DNA from: Panaeolus papilionaceus
Taxonomy: Eukaryota; Basidiomycota; Agaricomycetes; Agaricales
Assembly (NCBI GenBank): GCA_015501605.1
Contig: JADNRZ010000001.1
Span: 3,372,106 to 3,436,105, forward strand
Direction: 5' to 3'
Length of the DNA: 64,000 nt
Position 1 is the stretch's first letter. Each line of letters starts with the position of its first letter. The notes under the pieces are model-generated. The model was not told where the DNA came from, did not search any database, and was given only the letters and a program-made list of their open reading frames with translations. The translations under genes were made by a program, and so were the position numbers. This document shows, in pieces, positions 33,831 through 45,249 of the stretch.

Positions 33831-36280
33831 CTACGAATCTACAACCATCTCCTCCTCCTCCTCTCCCTCCTCTCCCTCCTCCTCCTCTTCCTCATCTCCA
33901 TCTCCCTCAACATCCACACTCCCATTCACCCCAGGCCCACCCCCGCCATTCACATACACCAACCCATCCCCCGCCCTCCTATACCCCCGCATCCGCATCC
34001 CCACAATCCCATCCACCGTACTCGCATCATCATCACCTCCATACCCATACGCGCTCTGAAAGAATCGTCTCCTCGCACCACTCTTTCCATTCACACCGGA
34101 AGCAGAACCATACGCTCCACTGCACAGATCGAAATGCTCATACCCCCGCTCCGTCGCAGGTATATCGTAGTATTTCCCCGTAATAAGGCTCATGCGTCGC
34201 TTATTCTGACTCCCTTGAGATGAGGAATTGACGAATCCGGAAGAGGAGTTGAGGGTTGGAAGGACGGGGTACTGATACCCGTTATTGAGTGTGCCGTTGT
34301 TGCTCCTCGACGCCGAGCTGGAGCGTTTGAATTTCGAGTTGGGGGCTGCGTTGCGCCAATTGGATGAGCTGGATTCATCTGCAGACGATGAAGAGTCGGG
34401 GTTTTCGTTCTCCGAGTCGTCGTCGGATGTTTCGGCTTCTTGGAGGTTGTACAGGTATCTTGTGTGTTCTGGTATAGCAGGGTTAGATACTTTTTATAAG
34501 ATAAGATGAACACAGATATTACTCACGGGCTAATTGTTCGTCCAACTCATCTCTACTCCGACCATCATCTTGTCCAAATCCAAGATGTTTTCCTACACTC
34601 TCCCTCGGCACATCCGTCATCTGTACCGAAGGCGCATGTGCTAATTCTTGTAAATGCTCAAGTGCAGTCGTTCTAAAATTGAGCAAAAAAAGGGTTAGCA
34701 ACACCTCCAGAATCACAAACCCGATTAATCAAAACACACCTCACGACATCCAAAGACCCTTCCTTCACGTTTAAATCCTCCATATTATTCTCTGCAACCT
34801 CCAACCTATACCGTGGGCCAAACCACTCAAAATACTCATTCCATGGCAAAATTTGGGTCAATGTCATTCTCAATCCCCAAAGCGCATGCAGTCTCATACG
34901 TCCACGTCCTGGCGACATTTTTCACCGTGTATCCACCACCCCCAAGGAGAATGAGTGGAATGTTGTATTTCCGGAGGAACTGCACACAGCTGGCGTGCCC
35001 GTGCATGGTTAGGTTGAAACACCCCAGTTTGTCGCCTGCGAGTGAGTCTGCTCCGCATTGTAGGACGACGGCGGATGGACGGAAGACTTCCAGGATTTTA
35101 GCCATAATCTATTATAAGAAGTACTTTATCAGCAGACTCTAAGGGAAGAAACGGGGCTTTGAGACTCACAGGTTCAAAAACACTCTTAAACGACTCGTCC
35201 GTAACCCCGTCCTTCAACGGCACATTAACGGCGTACCGCTTGCCCTTCCCCCTCCCTCTGTCCTCCTGCGTCCCCGTTCCAGGGAAATACTCTCCAAACT
35301 TATGGAAACTGCACGTCATCACCCTATCCGTGGTATAAAACGCCTCTTCGACGCCGTCGCCATGATGGCAGTCAATGTCGATGTACAGCACGCGTGGGTA
35401 GATGCGCAGGAGCTCGAGGATGCCGAGCACGATATCGTTGATGTAGCAGAACCCTGAGGCTTCGCGCTTTTTGGCATGGTGGAGCCCTCCAGCCCAATTT
35501 ATGGCGATGTCGGCGGCACCGCATGTGAGACGTTGGGCTGCACCTGTAGGATGCGTTAGTGGGAGGTTGGGGTGTGGCGTGATAGGACAAACCTAGTAAA
35601 CCTCCTGCTGATATTGAGCAAAACTCGAAAACGCCTTCAAAGGCGCGGTTATCTTCTCCGACGAGGACTGTGAGGTATGTTAGCATGTGTATGTGGGATG
35701 AAAATGTTTAAGTATAAGGTGCGACATCGGAAAGGGAGTTGAATGGTATGGGAGGAAGCAGTAGCGTTATCTTCGTTACATGGCACATAGGAAATGAAAT
35801 AAAGGAAAAACAGTGGTAACACACATCTGGTCCCTTGATAAGTCATCTTCTCTGCCGTCTCTGGTGTAACTTGCGTCAAAAAATGAACGTATTCATCTGT
35901 ATGAAACGCGCTCATTTTCTCAGGTGTAGCCCGTCGTGGTCGCTATACATTGGTAAACATCTATATATCGTTCAGGTTATAAGTAATTTGTCAAGGGTTC
36001 AATAAAGTTGTGATAAAATGAGCAGAGGCCTACAAAACAGTCCCAAGACACAACTCACCAAAACGTGCATCTTATCCAACATCCCATATGCAGAAACCAA
36101 ATCATGCGTAACGCGTATACGGTGTTGTTTCATAGGGTGTCCTAGATCATATGTATAGGCTCCCACCTCAGCTATAAACCAGAATCAATGCATCCTGTCA
36201 GAGTCGTATCATTATTGAACCAAGTAGAAATAATGGGTCTACTCACTGTCGTAGTAATACGCCACTTTCCGTTTCGACAT
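33831..36280 (-). CDS. Class I (Rpd3-like) histone deacetylase, copy HDAC-3, complete span but one frameshift
   Basis: The only copy with both ends in the window. The ATG is at 36,280 ([12 protein letters not shown]), with exon 1 36,280-36,247 and exon 2 from 36,171 ([19 protein letters not shown]). Then come [20 protein letters not shown], the [12 protein letters not shown] exon, the catalytic exon ([36 protein letters not shown]) and [30 protein letters not shown]. All class I zinc ligands and the catalytic Tyr are present. After IENDIDPN an extra T (near 34,850) shifts the frame and hits TGA, where HDAC-2 reads [10 protein letters not shown]. The downstream C-terminal exons ([29 protein letters not shown] and an acidic [10 protein letters not shown] tail ending at 33,831) would be lost. 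The truncated protein would still contain nearly the whole catalytic core. Confidence 0.8.
33838..33900. repeat. CTC-rich low-complexity tract encoding acidic HDAC tail
   Basis: A TCCTCC/CCCTCC tract, read on the minus strand as a Glu/Gly-rich C-terminal tail of HDAC-3. HDAC-2 and the fragment at 45.25 kb lose this tail, because the AIR/HDAC junction falls immediately before it. Confidence 0.6.
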
Positions 36281-36436
36281 CTCGTTAAGGGTTAAAGCTT
36301 TTCCCTGTGCTGTGATATGATAAGATTTCTTGTCGTTGTCTGTGAAGATGGAGGGAGTGGAGGAGAGGACTGTGGTCTTTGTCTGTCTGTAAGGTTGACC
36401 CTGACGGTGGTGGATAGGTCAGTCACGTGTAGCTCG

Positions 36437-36830
36437 ATCAAATGGATGCTAATTTGCAATAGGGGCTTAATTTCCGTTTTTAGTTGGGGACTGCAACTAG
36501 ATGTCTGTTCTTGTGAGTGCTTATTCTCTCTCCTCAAGAGCAGTAAAAGGTATGAGCTGTCCTCATATCGCCGTAAGTATGGCGAAATAGCCTAACTTCA
36601 TCACGCTTTCGGTATCTTGAATTCCTGCTCCAAAACTGCCACCTCTCTCTTTCACCACAACCTCCACCCCGGGATTACTACACAACACATTCAAATCCCC
36701 CCATGGTTAATGCACTAACCCTCCCCACACTCGATGCTTGACGCATGGTCTTCCAACGCTCTCCAACATGACCCCATGCGGCTCTACCGCCTAAAACGCG
36801 ACCATCAAGAAGAGATCTTCCACTCAGGGG
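36437..36830 (-). other. About 400-bp segment absent from the unit at 1-5 kb; scrap of an unidentified gene
   Basis: The flanks match 1300-1440 on the left and 1440 onward on the right, but this block has no counterpart there. On the minus strand it shows broken coding character (AAWGHVGERWKTMRQASSVG, then in another frame GDLNVLCSNPGVEVVVKERG) between about 36,800 and 36,610. I do not recognise the family. Other AKTIP 5' flanks share the GGCACGGAC boundary near 36,832, so part of the difference is a deletion in the 1-5 kb unit. Confidence 0.3.
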
Positions 36831-36859
36831 GTAGGCACGGACGCAATTGATCCGATGAT

Positions 36860-37375
36860 TATGATGATGATGACGTCATAAGACCCAGATTCAGCTGTGA
36901 GTCTGAGTTTGGCACTTGTCATGATCGTCTCTGTTGAACATATGCCATTGCTTATCGACAACCACAAAGCATGTATCACAACATACCATAGCTAGATCCT
37001 AGTATCAGTTTTTCACACCCTACCTTCAACTTGATTGTTTTTCTCTACACTTGGATCTGAATCTCGGAGACAGCTACAACCTAACTTCTATTTGAACGTG
37101 TCCGAATCAGTCAGCAACGCTACACAATGATACAATGCTTCGACCACCATCTAGACGACCCCCATCTGCGCTAGTACCACAGGTATTCACCGCAACCTCC
37201 AACCCATGCCGCGGACCAAACCATCCAAAATACTCATCCCACAGCAAATTCGCGTCCATGCCATTCTCAATCCTTGCACAAAACTTGTTTCCTTGTTTCC
37301 TTGCTTCTACCTTCACATTCTTCAGCTCACATTTATCTCATGCTTTCTACGCTCAGGCGAGGGCTTTGACTGCTT
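36860..37375 (+). pseudogene. Second copy of the AKTIP 5'/antisense-HDAC chimera
   Basis: Near-identical to 1440-1960: an AKTIP 5' flank, MLRPPSRRPPSALVPQV at 37,135, then antisense HDAC. On the minus strand the HDAC piece reads NKFCARIENGMDANLLWDEY and WFGPRHGLEVA (37,300-37,200). The shared junction shows that the unit carrying HDAC-1/AIR-1 and the one carrying HDAC-3/AIR-5 descend from one rearranged ancestor. Confidence 0.65.
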
Positions 37376-37436
37376 AACTGAACGATCCTGGAGGATTGGT
37401 GATACACGTAGCTTGGATGACAGACTTCAAGCCAGC

Positions 37437-40215
37437 TGGATCAAAACCGAGGCTACTACGAATATGAATACGACATATGAAATCATCGAGTTAACCATTG
37501 CTGCTGATGAGCAGCCGGAAGCTACTGCAAACTCTACGCAAGCGGCACGACATGCGGAAGGCTCGCGTGCAGATAGTGTGGGATCAAATACGAACGCGAA
37601 TGCAGGTGTTGATTCCAATTCCAACGCTAATAGCAATACCAATCTACAACCCAGCGCCAACTCGACGTCAAATTCCAACTTCAATCTGGAACCCAAGATC
37701 TCCCCAGACAAGCCCTATGCTAATGCCAATCCCACATCACCACCAACAACAACAACAGGCGCACAAACCACAACCCACACCGAAGCCTCCGAGTCACAGG
37801 TGCAAAATGGAGATAGCGGAATTGGAATGAAAGTAGCTGTGGAGTGGTGGTGGTTGTGAAAGTAGCGGCGCCGAGAAGGACCGTAGACGAGAAAGTCGCC
37901 TGCGGTAAGGGAGGAAAAAGCGACGGAGATGAGTGGTAGGGAGAAGAGTGTAGGTGGGGAGGGAGAGGAAAACGATAGGGAGAAGGGAAAGAAAGGGGAG
38001 AAGGGCAAGTAGAAGGCGAAGAACAAGCAAGAGATGACCGGAGAGAAGAGAAAACGCGACGAGGGATTGGAAGGAGAGGAGGGATTGGAAGGAGGAAAAA
38101 TGAAGACTCAAGAATGAGGGTCGGGTGATGATAAGCCGGAGGGTGTTGAGGAGCAGGGCAAGTGCAACAGAACTCTGAAGATGCACGGTCAGAGCGGGAA
38201 AGGGAGCGAGAACGAGAAGGGGAAAAATCAAAACATCCACCTCCACCTGCACCCGCGTCGCCCTCTAAAAACCATGACCAAAATCAGAAGCAAGACCAGA
38301 ACAGCAGCTCAGATTCCTCGACGAGCGTGAAGCGCAAGTCTCAAGGCAAGACGAATCTGGGGACAGGAGACGACGAAAGAGACGAGGGGGAAGCGACAAT
38401 CTCTATCCCAGTCGCAGTCCCAAACCCAATCACCCTCACAGCTCTCCCAACCAGCACCAGCACCAGCACCAGCACCAGAACCCCCACCCAAACCGCTGCC
38501 CAAAGCGGATACCTCCAGCTTTTTCTTCATTAACCTAACGCCCACTGCCATCCCCACCGTTCTCATCGACACCACGCTCGCCGTCGCTCTTGACTGGTCT
38601 ATTGCCCCTGACGCGGTGTAGGATATGAAATTGCTTGTTCTTGCACATGTTACGGTGCTCAGGAGCACGCCTGTGCAGATTATTGACAAGCGGAGGGTTG
38701 GAGCGGAGGGACAGGGGAGGATGGGGAAGCAGGAAAGGAGGGCGAGGAGGAGCAGGAAGAGGGCATTGAGTATTTGGATTATGACGACGTTAGGGTGCGT
38801 GGCTTTTGCAATCTACTCTTCAAATTGGTTGAATTAAACACTGATAATACTTCTATAGGGTATCACTCGCTATTTCGACGTAGCGCCCAATCCGAATGCT
38901 ACGTTGAGGAGGACGGCGTGTAAGGATTGTGGCGCGGAGGATGAGTATAAGACGGTGGTGTGAGTGAATAGTCCCTCTCTCTTTCTCTCTTTTTCCCTTC
39001 TGATTTTCTTTTGCTTTTTCATCTACCGACGACGTTTTGCTCAACGCCATTCGTTTGGCTTTTGTCCTGACAATTCTTTTATCGACGTCGTTTATTCATT
39101 TGCCAACAACACTGACGCGAATATACTTCTAGTGCGTGACATATAGTGCATGCAACGAACACTCTTCACTCTCATGACCAATCATCAGTCTATTTTACAT
39201 GTGGTATGAAGGGGCATATTAACGCTGTATGTGTATCCTTCCCTTTGTATCATAGTTAACATTTTATTTACTGACCTTAAATATAATCGCTATAGAACTG
39301 CCTCGATTGACGCTCGGGGCGTGCTACGGGACCAGGAGTGCAATCTTTGTTTCTCGTCTTTTCGCAAGACTAATGTCAGTCGTTTTATTTTTTTCGATTC
39401 CCATCAGTCTAATTTAATTTAATTTTTTTTTTTTTTTTTTTGCATATTTTATCTTAATCTCCACCAACACCCCTTGCTCTCCCAAAATCTCCCATCTCCT
39501 CAAAACATCCCCTCCCTTCACAACCTTCTCTCTCGTCACAACCTCCCCTGCACTTCGCTCACCCAGGAATGTTCACAACATGTTGGGGGATCTACGAATA
39601 CTTCTCCGACGCCCAGTGACACACCACCCTCGCGCGACGCCTGGAGAAGAAGGGCTTGTGGTCGGGCAAGGGCGGCGAGGCGTATATTGCGGATGATGAG
39701 TGGTGTTATAATTGTGGCGGGGTGGGACGTTGGAGAGATGTTAGTATTTTTTTGTTTTTGTTTTTTGGTCTCTCCATTTTCTCGATGGTCTTGATGTTAA
39801 TACGGGTTGTTGTGAACTAGGATTGCGACGACGCCCGTGTCCCACCAAACGATCACTCTGTGTTTAGCGCTTACAATGTGATGAAAAGCCCGTTCTGGAA
39901 TCCAACAATCGAGAAGCAAAATAGCAAGATGATGTCAGCGACTAAGCCGAGGATGTGGATGAACAGTGGCAGGGTGATGTGTTGGATGAGGTGGGGAAGA
40001 AGGCCGGGTTGAAGGCGAGGCTGGCGCTGCAGAAACGGGAGGAGAGGGATGAGGAGGTTTGGTTTGGGAGTAGGAGGAACGCCAATGCGAATGCGAGTGG
40101 GAGTGTGCAGGCCAACACAGCACCCCAAGCGCCGAAGGGAGCCCTACAGGACCTACAAAGATGTGATTTGAGTCCATATTGGATGCGAAGAAGAAAGCTG
40201 ACTAGGGGAGTTTGT
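37437..40215 (+). pseudogene. AIR1/AIR2-like zinc-knuckle protein, copy AIR-5, degenerate
   Basis: The first exon is open to 37,859 (TYEIIELTIAADEQPEATAN, Asn-rich NSNANSNTNLQPSANST). The Lys/Glu half then accumulates stops. Landmarks: KNHDQNQKQDQN near 38,270, IEYLDYDDVR-type sequence at 38,765, a first knuckle CKDCGAEDEYKTVV (38,920; His replaced by Tyr), a damaged second knuckle near 39,140, and DQECNLCFSSFRKTN near 39,330. The last knuckle is retained as DEWCYNCGGVGRWRD (39,695) with the metal-binding His changed to Arg. The tail (MKSPFWNPT, ALQKREERDEEVWFG) ends at about 40,210, where the sequence jumps into an unrelated gene scrap. It lacks the Arg/Asp-rich C terminus. Confidence 0.65.
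39423..39441. repeat. Poly-T run (19 T) in an AIR-5 intron
   Basis: An uninterrupted T19 run in the intron after FSSFRKTN. The corresponding introns of AIR-1 and AIR-3 have only short T-rich stretches, so the run expanded in this copy. Confidence 0.8.
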
Positions 40216-40735
40216 TGGGGCTCCCATAGTCAGACGACAAAGTCTATCCCAGCACTCAACGAAATCCCAGCATCGTCTAATTTTTCAATCCAATCCAACC
40301 CGGGGATGATACAAAGCGCAATGCACCAGCCAACTACGCGCGAATTAATGCACAGGGACCGGGACCGCCCCACTGTTGAGTCGAATGCGAGGGCTGGGAA
40401 CACGGCGATTGGACACCTCAGACCCAACGGATGACGGTGACTATAAACCCTGGTCTGCGCCCATCGGCGGAATACATACCACTCTGACACCCACATCGCC
40501 AAGACGATGCATATGCTCTTATACGCGGCGCAGAAATACCCCTGCTGGTGGTGTTCCTGGAGCGTTTAGGGACCCGGACGGCTGGAAGTTGAACGAGATG
40601 ATTCAGAGTAAGAAGAGAGAGGAGGCACATGTTGAGATTGGAAAAATGAAAGCTCGAATTGTATTCATACAACTTGTTCTGTGTGTAATACATATGTATG
40701 TCATCGCCACAAGACTGCCTGCAAGTGCCATCTAA
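40216..40735 (+). pseudogene. Fragment of an unidentified gene, longer copy of the 29.3-kb scrap
   Basis: Positions 40,216-40,330 match 29,130-29,240, and 40,376-40,640 match 29,270-29,490. It reads RMRGLGTRRLDTSDPTDDG and YKPWSAPIGGI, then in another frame HSDTHIAKTMHMLLYAAQKY, then AGGVPGAFRDPDGWKLNEM and IQSKKREEAHVEIGK. The extra GAFRDPDGWKLNE piece is deleted at 29.47 kb. The resemblance to questin-oxidase-like C termini is weak. It lies directly beyond the 3' end of NACHT-4 on the opposite strand. Confidence 0.3.
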
Positions 40736-40759
40736 CAACTAGATTGTGAGTCTCTCATT

Positions 40760-43700
40760 TTAATCTTTGCCAAATACATACTCTCTCTCTGCCTTCTCAT
40801 AATTGCATACGAAATCATACCACCTACTCCACATTGACCAGCTGTCCCAGTCGATAAGAAGGCCCGTACTGGGGTCTATGATTTTCTCTGCTACCTTAGA
40901 TGCGGGAAGGTCACGCCCGCCGTCCCAATCGCCATCGTGCTCTGTGTCGGCGTTGTAAATCCAACTGGTTTCAGGCGCATCAACCCGACGGGGTTGAAAC
41001 CCGTTGCATATGTGGTACAACTGTTTACATACAGTCAGCGTCTCAATAATGAAACCAGCTTCAGCAGTAGCAAAATACGTACGCGTATATAGTCATGAAG
41101 GCGACCAAGATTGTCTCTATCACCTTCGGGCCATTTGTAGTAGAAGTGGGGTGGAAGGAAATACCAGCGGGGCAGTGTACAGGGACTGTATTCACTCGAA
41201 AGCGAGTGCCACAATTCTTTGTGAAAATTGAATTTGGGATAGGCAAAATCGAAGGGGAAGGTTTTGTCTTCCATTGTGGAAACAACATGGGGTGGAAAAA
41301 TCTTCTGGGATGTTTCTTCCAAAGCTGCGACTACATTAGCTGAAAGGGGGCAGCATTCCCATATAAATCTGCCAATGTGTTCTAAGAGGTAACACACGAC
41401 AAGTGCACGCCAATTTTTGCCTCCTGTCTGCTTTAGGTGGTTGATAAGGTCTTGATTTTCGACGATGAACTGGGAAGAACTTGAATCTTCCAATGCATCA
41501 AACCTACACAGGTGACAGCCCATTGGGGCTGCTGTGTCAGTGATAAATGATGACACCGGAAGTGATTAAAACACGAACATTGAGTTAATATGCCCGATAC
41601 TGAATACGGCCGCAGCAGTTGCCAGGGTAGGGTAGCAGTCAGCCTCTGCATTCCGTTTCAATTTTTTGATCTCCAGTGCTTCCTTCTCTGGGGCTGGCAG
41701 ATATTCGTCAAGGACATCCAAGAAATTGACCCATTCGGAGTTCGAATAATCGTTCACCAAGAACTGGTGCTTCTTCGAGGAAAAGAAGTGGCACATGTTG
41801 ACTCCTGTGTCACGCTGGATGCATGCTTTGACATGCCAATCGAACAATTTAACGGGATCATCAGGATGAAAGTCGCAGTCAGGTACGTCCATGGATGGGA
41901 ATATTCCTGCCTGATACATAACAAGTAGTCCCAGCGGAAGCCGCGCACTTTCAAATTCCTGGCAAATTCGGACTGGCATTGTTGCGACTGCTGGTGCAAA
42001 AACAGACCATAAATCCCGGTCGATTATGTCGACCATGTCAGTTGGACCCTCAAATCGGTTCCCGCATAGCCGATAAAGAGTCATATACAGCATCAGCCTG
42101 TGCAAGGTGTCCCACCGGGTAAGTTGTGTGACCACTTGGTCCCTGAAGGAAGGGTGGTGAGACGTTCGGGTTTGGAGTAGGATCAAGAAACAATAGATGA
42201 TGTATTCTTCATCTGCCACAGCTAGATCTGGTTCTGCCGGTGCTATATAAAGTATGCTCAGAAACATCTCTTCTGAAAAAACAAAGGACACTCACCACAC
42301 AAATGTCGCAATGCGGTTTCATAAAGCTCCTTGTCCATGCTCGGGATATCAACATAGAATTCCTCCGATCGATGTGGGTCTAAGAGAAACTCGAGAAGTG
42401 ACGCGTGACGAAATACAGGTGGATAGGGTCTGTCCCGGTCCAAATAACCCATGAATTGCATCCCATATTTGTCACAATTCATGATGGACTGCAAATCAAT
42501 GAGAAGTGTGTGGACGGAATAGGGTAGGGACAGAAGGATCCGGAGGTAGTTTCTGGAATCAATATCAGGGATTTTTCCCCAAAATTTGGTCGTGGTGATC
42601 CGAAAGGCTAAAATCTGGTGCACAAGCTTTGGATACTTGGTTTGCCGGAGAATGTGAAGATACAGTGCATCCAGATCTGCATACGGTCGATCATCACTAG
42701 GAATGGCGTGCTTCAAAATGGCTTCCAGTCGCTCGCAGGGATCACCCCGTAGATCCTTGATATATTTGATAATAGTGGCGACAAATACAAATTGGCCAGA
42801 AGCGCGCTTGATGATCTCCTCGACAAGTTCAGGTGATGGCCAACCGGCTGGAATCAGGTATTTGAGTGGGTGCGATTGCTTGATTTTGGCGGATTCATCG
42901 TTCATGAAGATTTCGATGTCGTGGTCGCTGTCACAGTGATCCAGGAGCGAAATGCTTCGTAGAAGCTGCGGATCCTCCGACTGTTTGTTGGTTATCCATG
43001 ATCGTATGGCCACCTCTGGTCGACTCGTTAGAAATACCGAGCACGGGAACACGTCCTGGTGACTAACGAGTGTAGCCAGGGCCTCCAGTACTTGTATCTG
43101 TCTGGCTTCTTCCTTGCACTCGTCTAAGCCATCGATAACCAGGATCGCGGGAAGCACGTAGGTAGTACAGCCATGGTCGGCCATTTCCAGTTGTAGCGCC
43201 TTCAAGGGCTCAATAATCAGTTTGATAACTTGTTCTGTGAGGGTAAGGTCGAAGACGGATGGTCTGGTGGCTATGACATGCTCGACGTAGCGCAGTAAGC
43301 CAGGTACAACTTCGGTGAGCTGGTAAGCGATGGTAGTGACGAAACGACCCGCGTGGTTGCGATGACTATTGACATGCGCCGTTCTCGAGAAGAAAAAGGA
43401 TGCGACAAGGTTTGACCCCGCTTGAAGCTCCATGGCGAAGGTCTGTGCGACGGCGGACTTCCCTGCGCCGGCAGAGCCGTACAACCACATAAGTGGAGGA
43501 CCTTTCCCAGCCCAGTTCCGTGTCGTGTTCAGAAGTCCAGTCCTGGTGTGTGGGTGGCATTTGGGAGGGTCGTATCGATCATTGGAGTTATAGGCTGCTC
43601 CTGGTGCCGAGTGTTCGTATAGAATTTGTATCACTGCAGACGCATGAGTCCGTCCTTACTCTCACTAAGATTCATAGGAAAACCTCTCACCACTTCTCAT

Positions 43701-44242
43701 ATTCTGCGCTTGGTGAACATGGGTATGTTGCTGAAATGTGTGGTTCCCACCGTTAAGAATGTTCCTGCTGTTGTGCCCAAAGATCGCTGGATGCGAATCC
43801 GGGGTAGCTACAAGATCACAACCTCCATTTAAGCATACAAACAGTAGCGCGGTACACCACGCAAGGTAGCTCACCCGATGCATAATCAAATCCTTGAATG
43901 TGGCTGACTTGTTGTAAAGATGCTGATCCGCCGCCAAAAATCAGATTCGAGGAGCTTGCGACTGCTGTGCCCGACTCTGGGTGACCGGGTTCAGAGGAGG
44001 CCGTCAGCGTCGAGTACATTTACAAGTAGTCTAGATAAAGCATACCATGCGATGCTTCCACTCTAGGTGGCAGAAGGTAAGGTCCACTGGCAGATAAACG
44101 AGAGTCTGAAGCAGAACGATTACATTAAACCTAAGTTGGGGTATATTCAACCATTGCTTTCCTTACCTTTGGGTATTGCTGGGCGACTCAGTGGCGACGG
44201 ACTTGCGCCCCAGAGGAGAGGTTGAGTCCGAATGGGGGGCAT
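40760..44242 (-). CDS. NACHT-domain NTPase (fungal NLR-like), copy NACHT-4, TAA in exon 2
   Basis: Exon 1 starts at 44,242 (MPPIRTQPLLWGASPSPLS). In exon 2 the TAC of NACHT-1 (YLYMY) is TAA at 44,020-44,022, followed at once by ATG, so translation might restart there. The NACHT ORF (43,634-42,258, 458 codons) contains KCHPHTRTGLL, the closest to the family consensus, plus P-loop GSAGAGKS, Walker B ILVIDGLDECKEE and LLEFLLDPHRSEEFY. A 23-nt GT-CAG segment (42,295-42,273) must be removed to stay in frame with the next ORF (42,291-41,566). The C-terminal block (CCPLSANVVAALEE, IFPPHVVSTMEDKTFPFDF) and last exon (IDPSTGLLIDWDSWSMWSRW, stop at 40,760) are undamaged. Apart from exon 2 this is the most complete copy. 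Confidence 0.75.
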
Positions 44243-44489
44243 TGGATGGATGAGAGCAAGAGGCAAGGCGCTCAGCTTGTCGACCTGTGTTCACTGATTA
44301 CCTGTGTGAACATGCTTCAACAGCACGCACTTCTTCACTGCATTTCTAGTTTAGGACATTGTCACAAATCGACACAGCTCGAGCTTGTACTCACATGTCA
44401 CTGCTATTCATACTCCCCGACGACTCAGTTAGTCGCCATCCTGTGCCTGTAGGCTGATACCACCGCCGAAGATGTTTTTTCCCCCCTAC

Positions 44490-45247
44490 AGTGAGGTTGT
44501 GGAGGTACTGAAAACGGCGCCACCTAGGCGGACCAGGAAGAGTGATGGAGGATAAGGATAAGGATAAGAGTGGGGGGCGAGGGAAAGCCGAAGACGCAGG
44601 AGAAAGCCACTAATAAGGGAATAGGGGAGAAGAAGTGCGAGCAAAGGGAGAAGAAAGACGACGAGCAAGAGAGGACTGGAGAGAAAGAAACAACGCATTG
44701 TTGGATTGGAGGAGAGAGACATGAGGGATGAAGCTGGGGATAAGGATAGGGGTGTGGGCGAGGATACGATGGAGGGCGTGGAGGAGCAAATGCCAGGCAG
44801 CAGGAATTCCAGGACGCACGGTCAGAACGCGACCGGGAACAAGATCTGGATAAATCAAAACCAAAACCTCCACCCACACCCGTGTCCCCATCTTAAAACC
44901 AAAACCAAAATCAGTGGCAAGACCAGCAGAGCGGGTCGGATTCTTCATCGGCGAGTGTGAAGCCCAAGTCGGAGGGGAAGACGAATGAGACGAAGGGCAA
45001 AAGACAATCTCTATTTCAGTCACGGTCCCAGCCTCAATCAACCTCACAGCGTTCCAAACCAGCACCGAACCTAAACCGGAACTCCTACCCGGAGCAGATA
45101 TCTCCGGCCTCTTCTTCATCGACCTATGTAACCTCCACAGCGATCTCCACTGTACGCATCAATACCGAATCCGCTGTCGCACTTGACTCGTCTATTGCCA
45201 CTGACGTCATGCAAGATGCGAAATTGCTGGTCTCTGCGCATTATTGA
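44490..45247 (+). pseudogene. AIR-like 5' fragment joined to HDAC C-terminus (second occurrence)
   Basis: EVVEVLKTAPPRRTRKSDGG followed by a TAA-rich Lys/Glu region. Then comes a readable stretch (MKPKSEGKTNETKGKRQSLF, SSTYVTSTAISTVRIN), LLVSAHY, and an end at IIEKQS (45,243-45,255). The sequence then becomes the antisense HDAC C-terminal exon, at the same base position in HDAC as at 22,985. Confidence 0.6.
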
Positions 45248-45249
45248 GA

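Noticed and set aside
33841..33912. CTC-rich tract as a microsatellite of regulatory interest or CRISPR-like repeat
   Set aside because: It is the coding sequence of the acidic HDAC-3 tail on the minus strand. No spaced direct repeats of CRISPR type occur anywhere in the window, which is eukaryotic.
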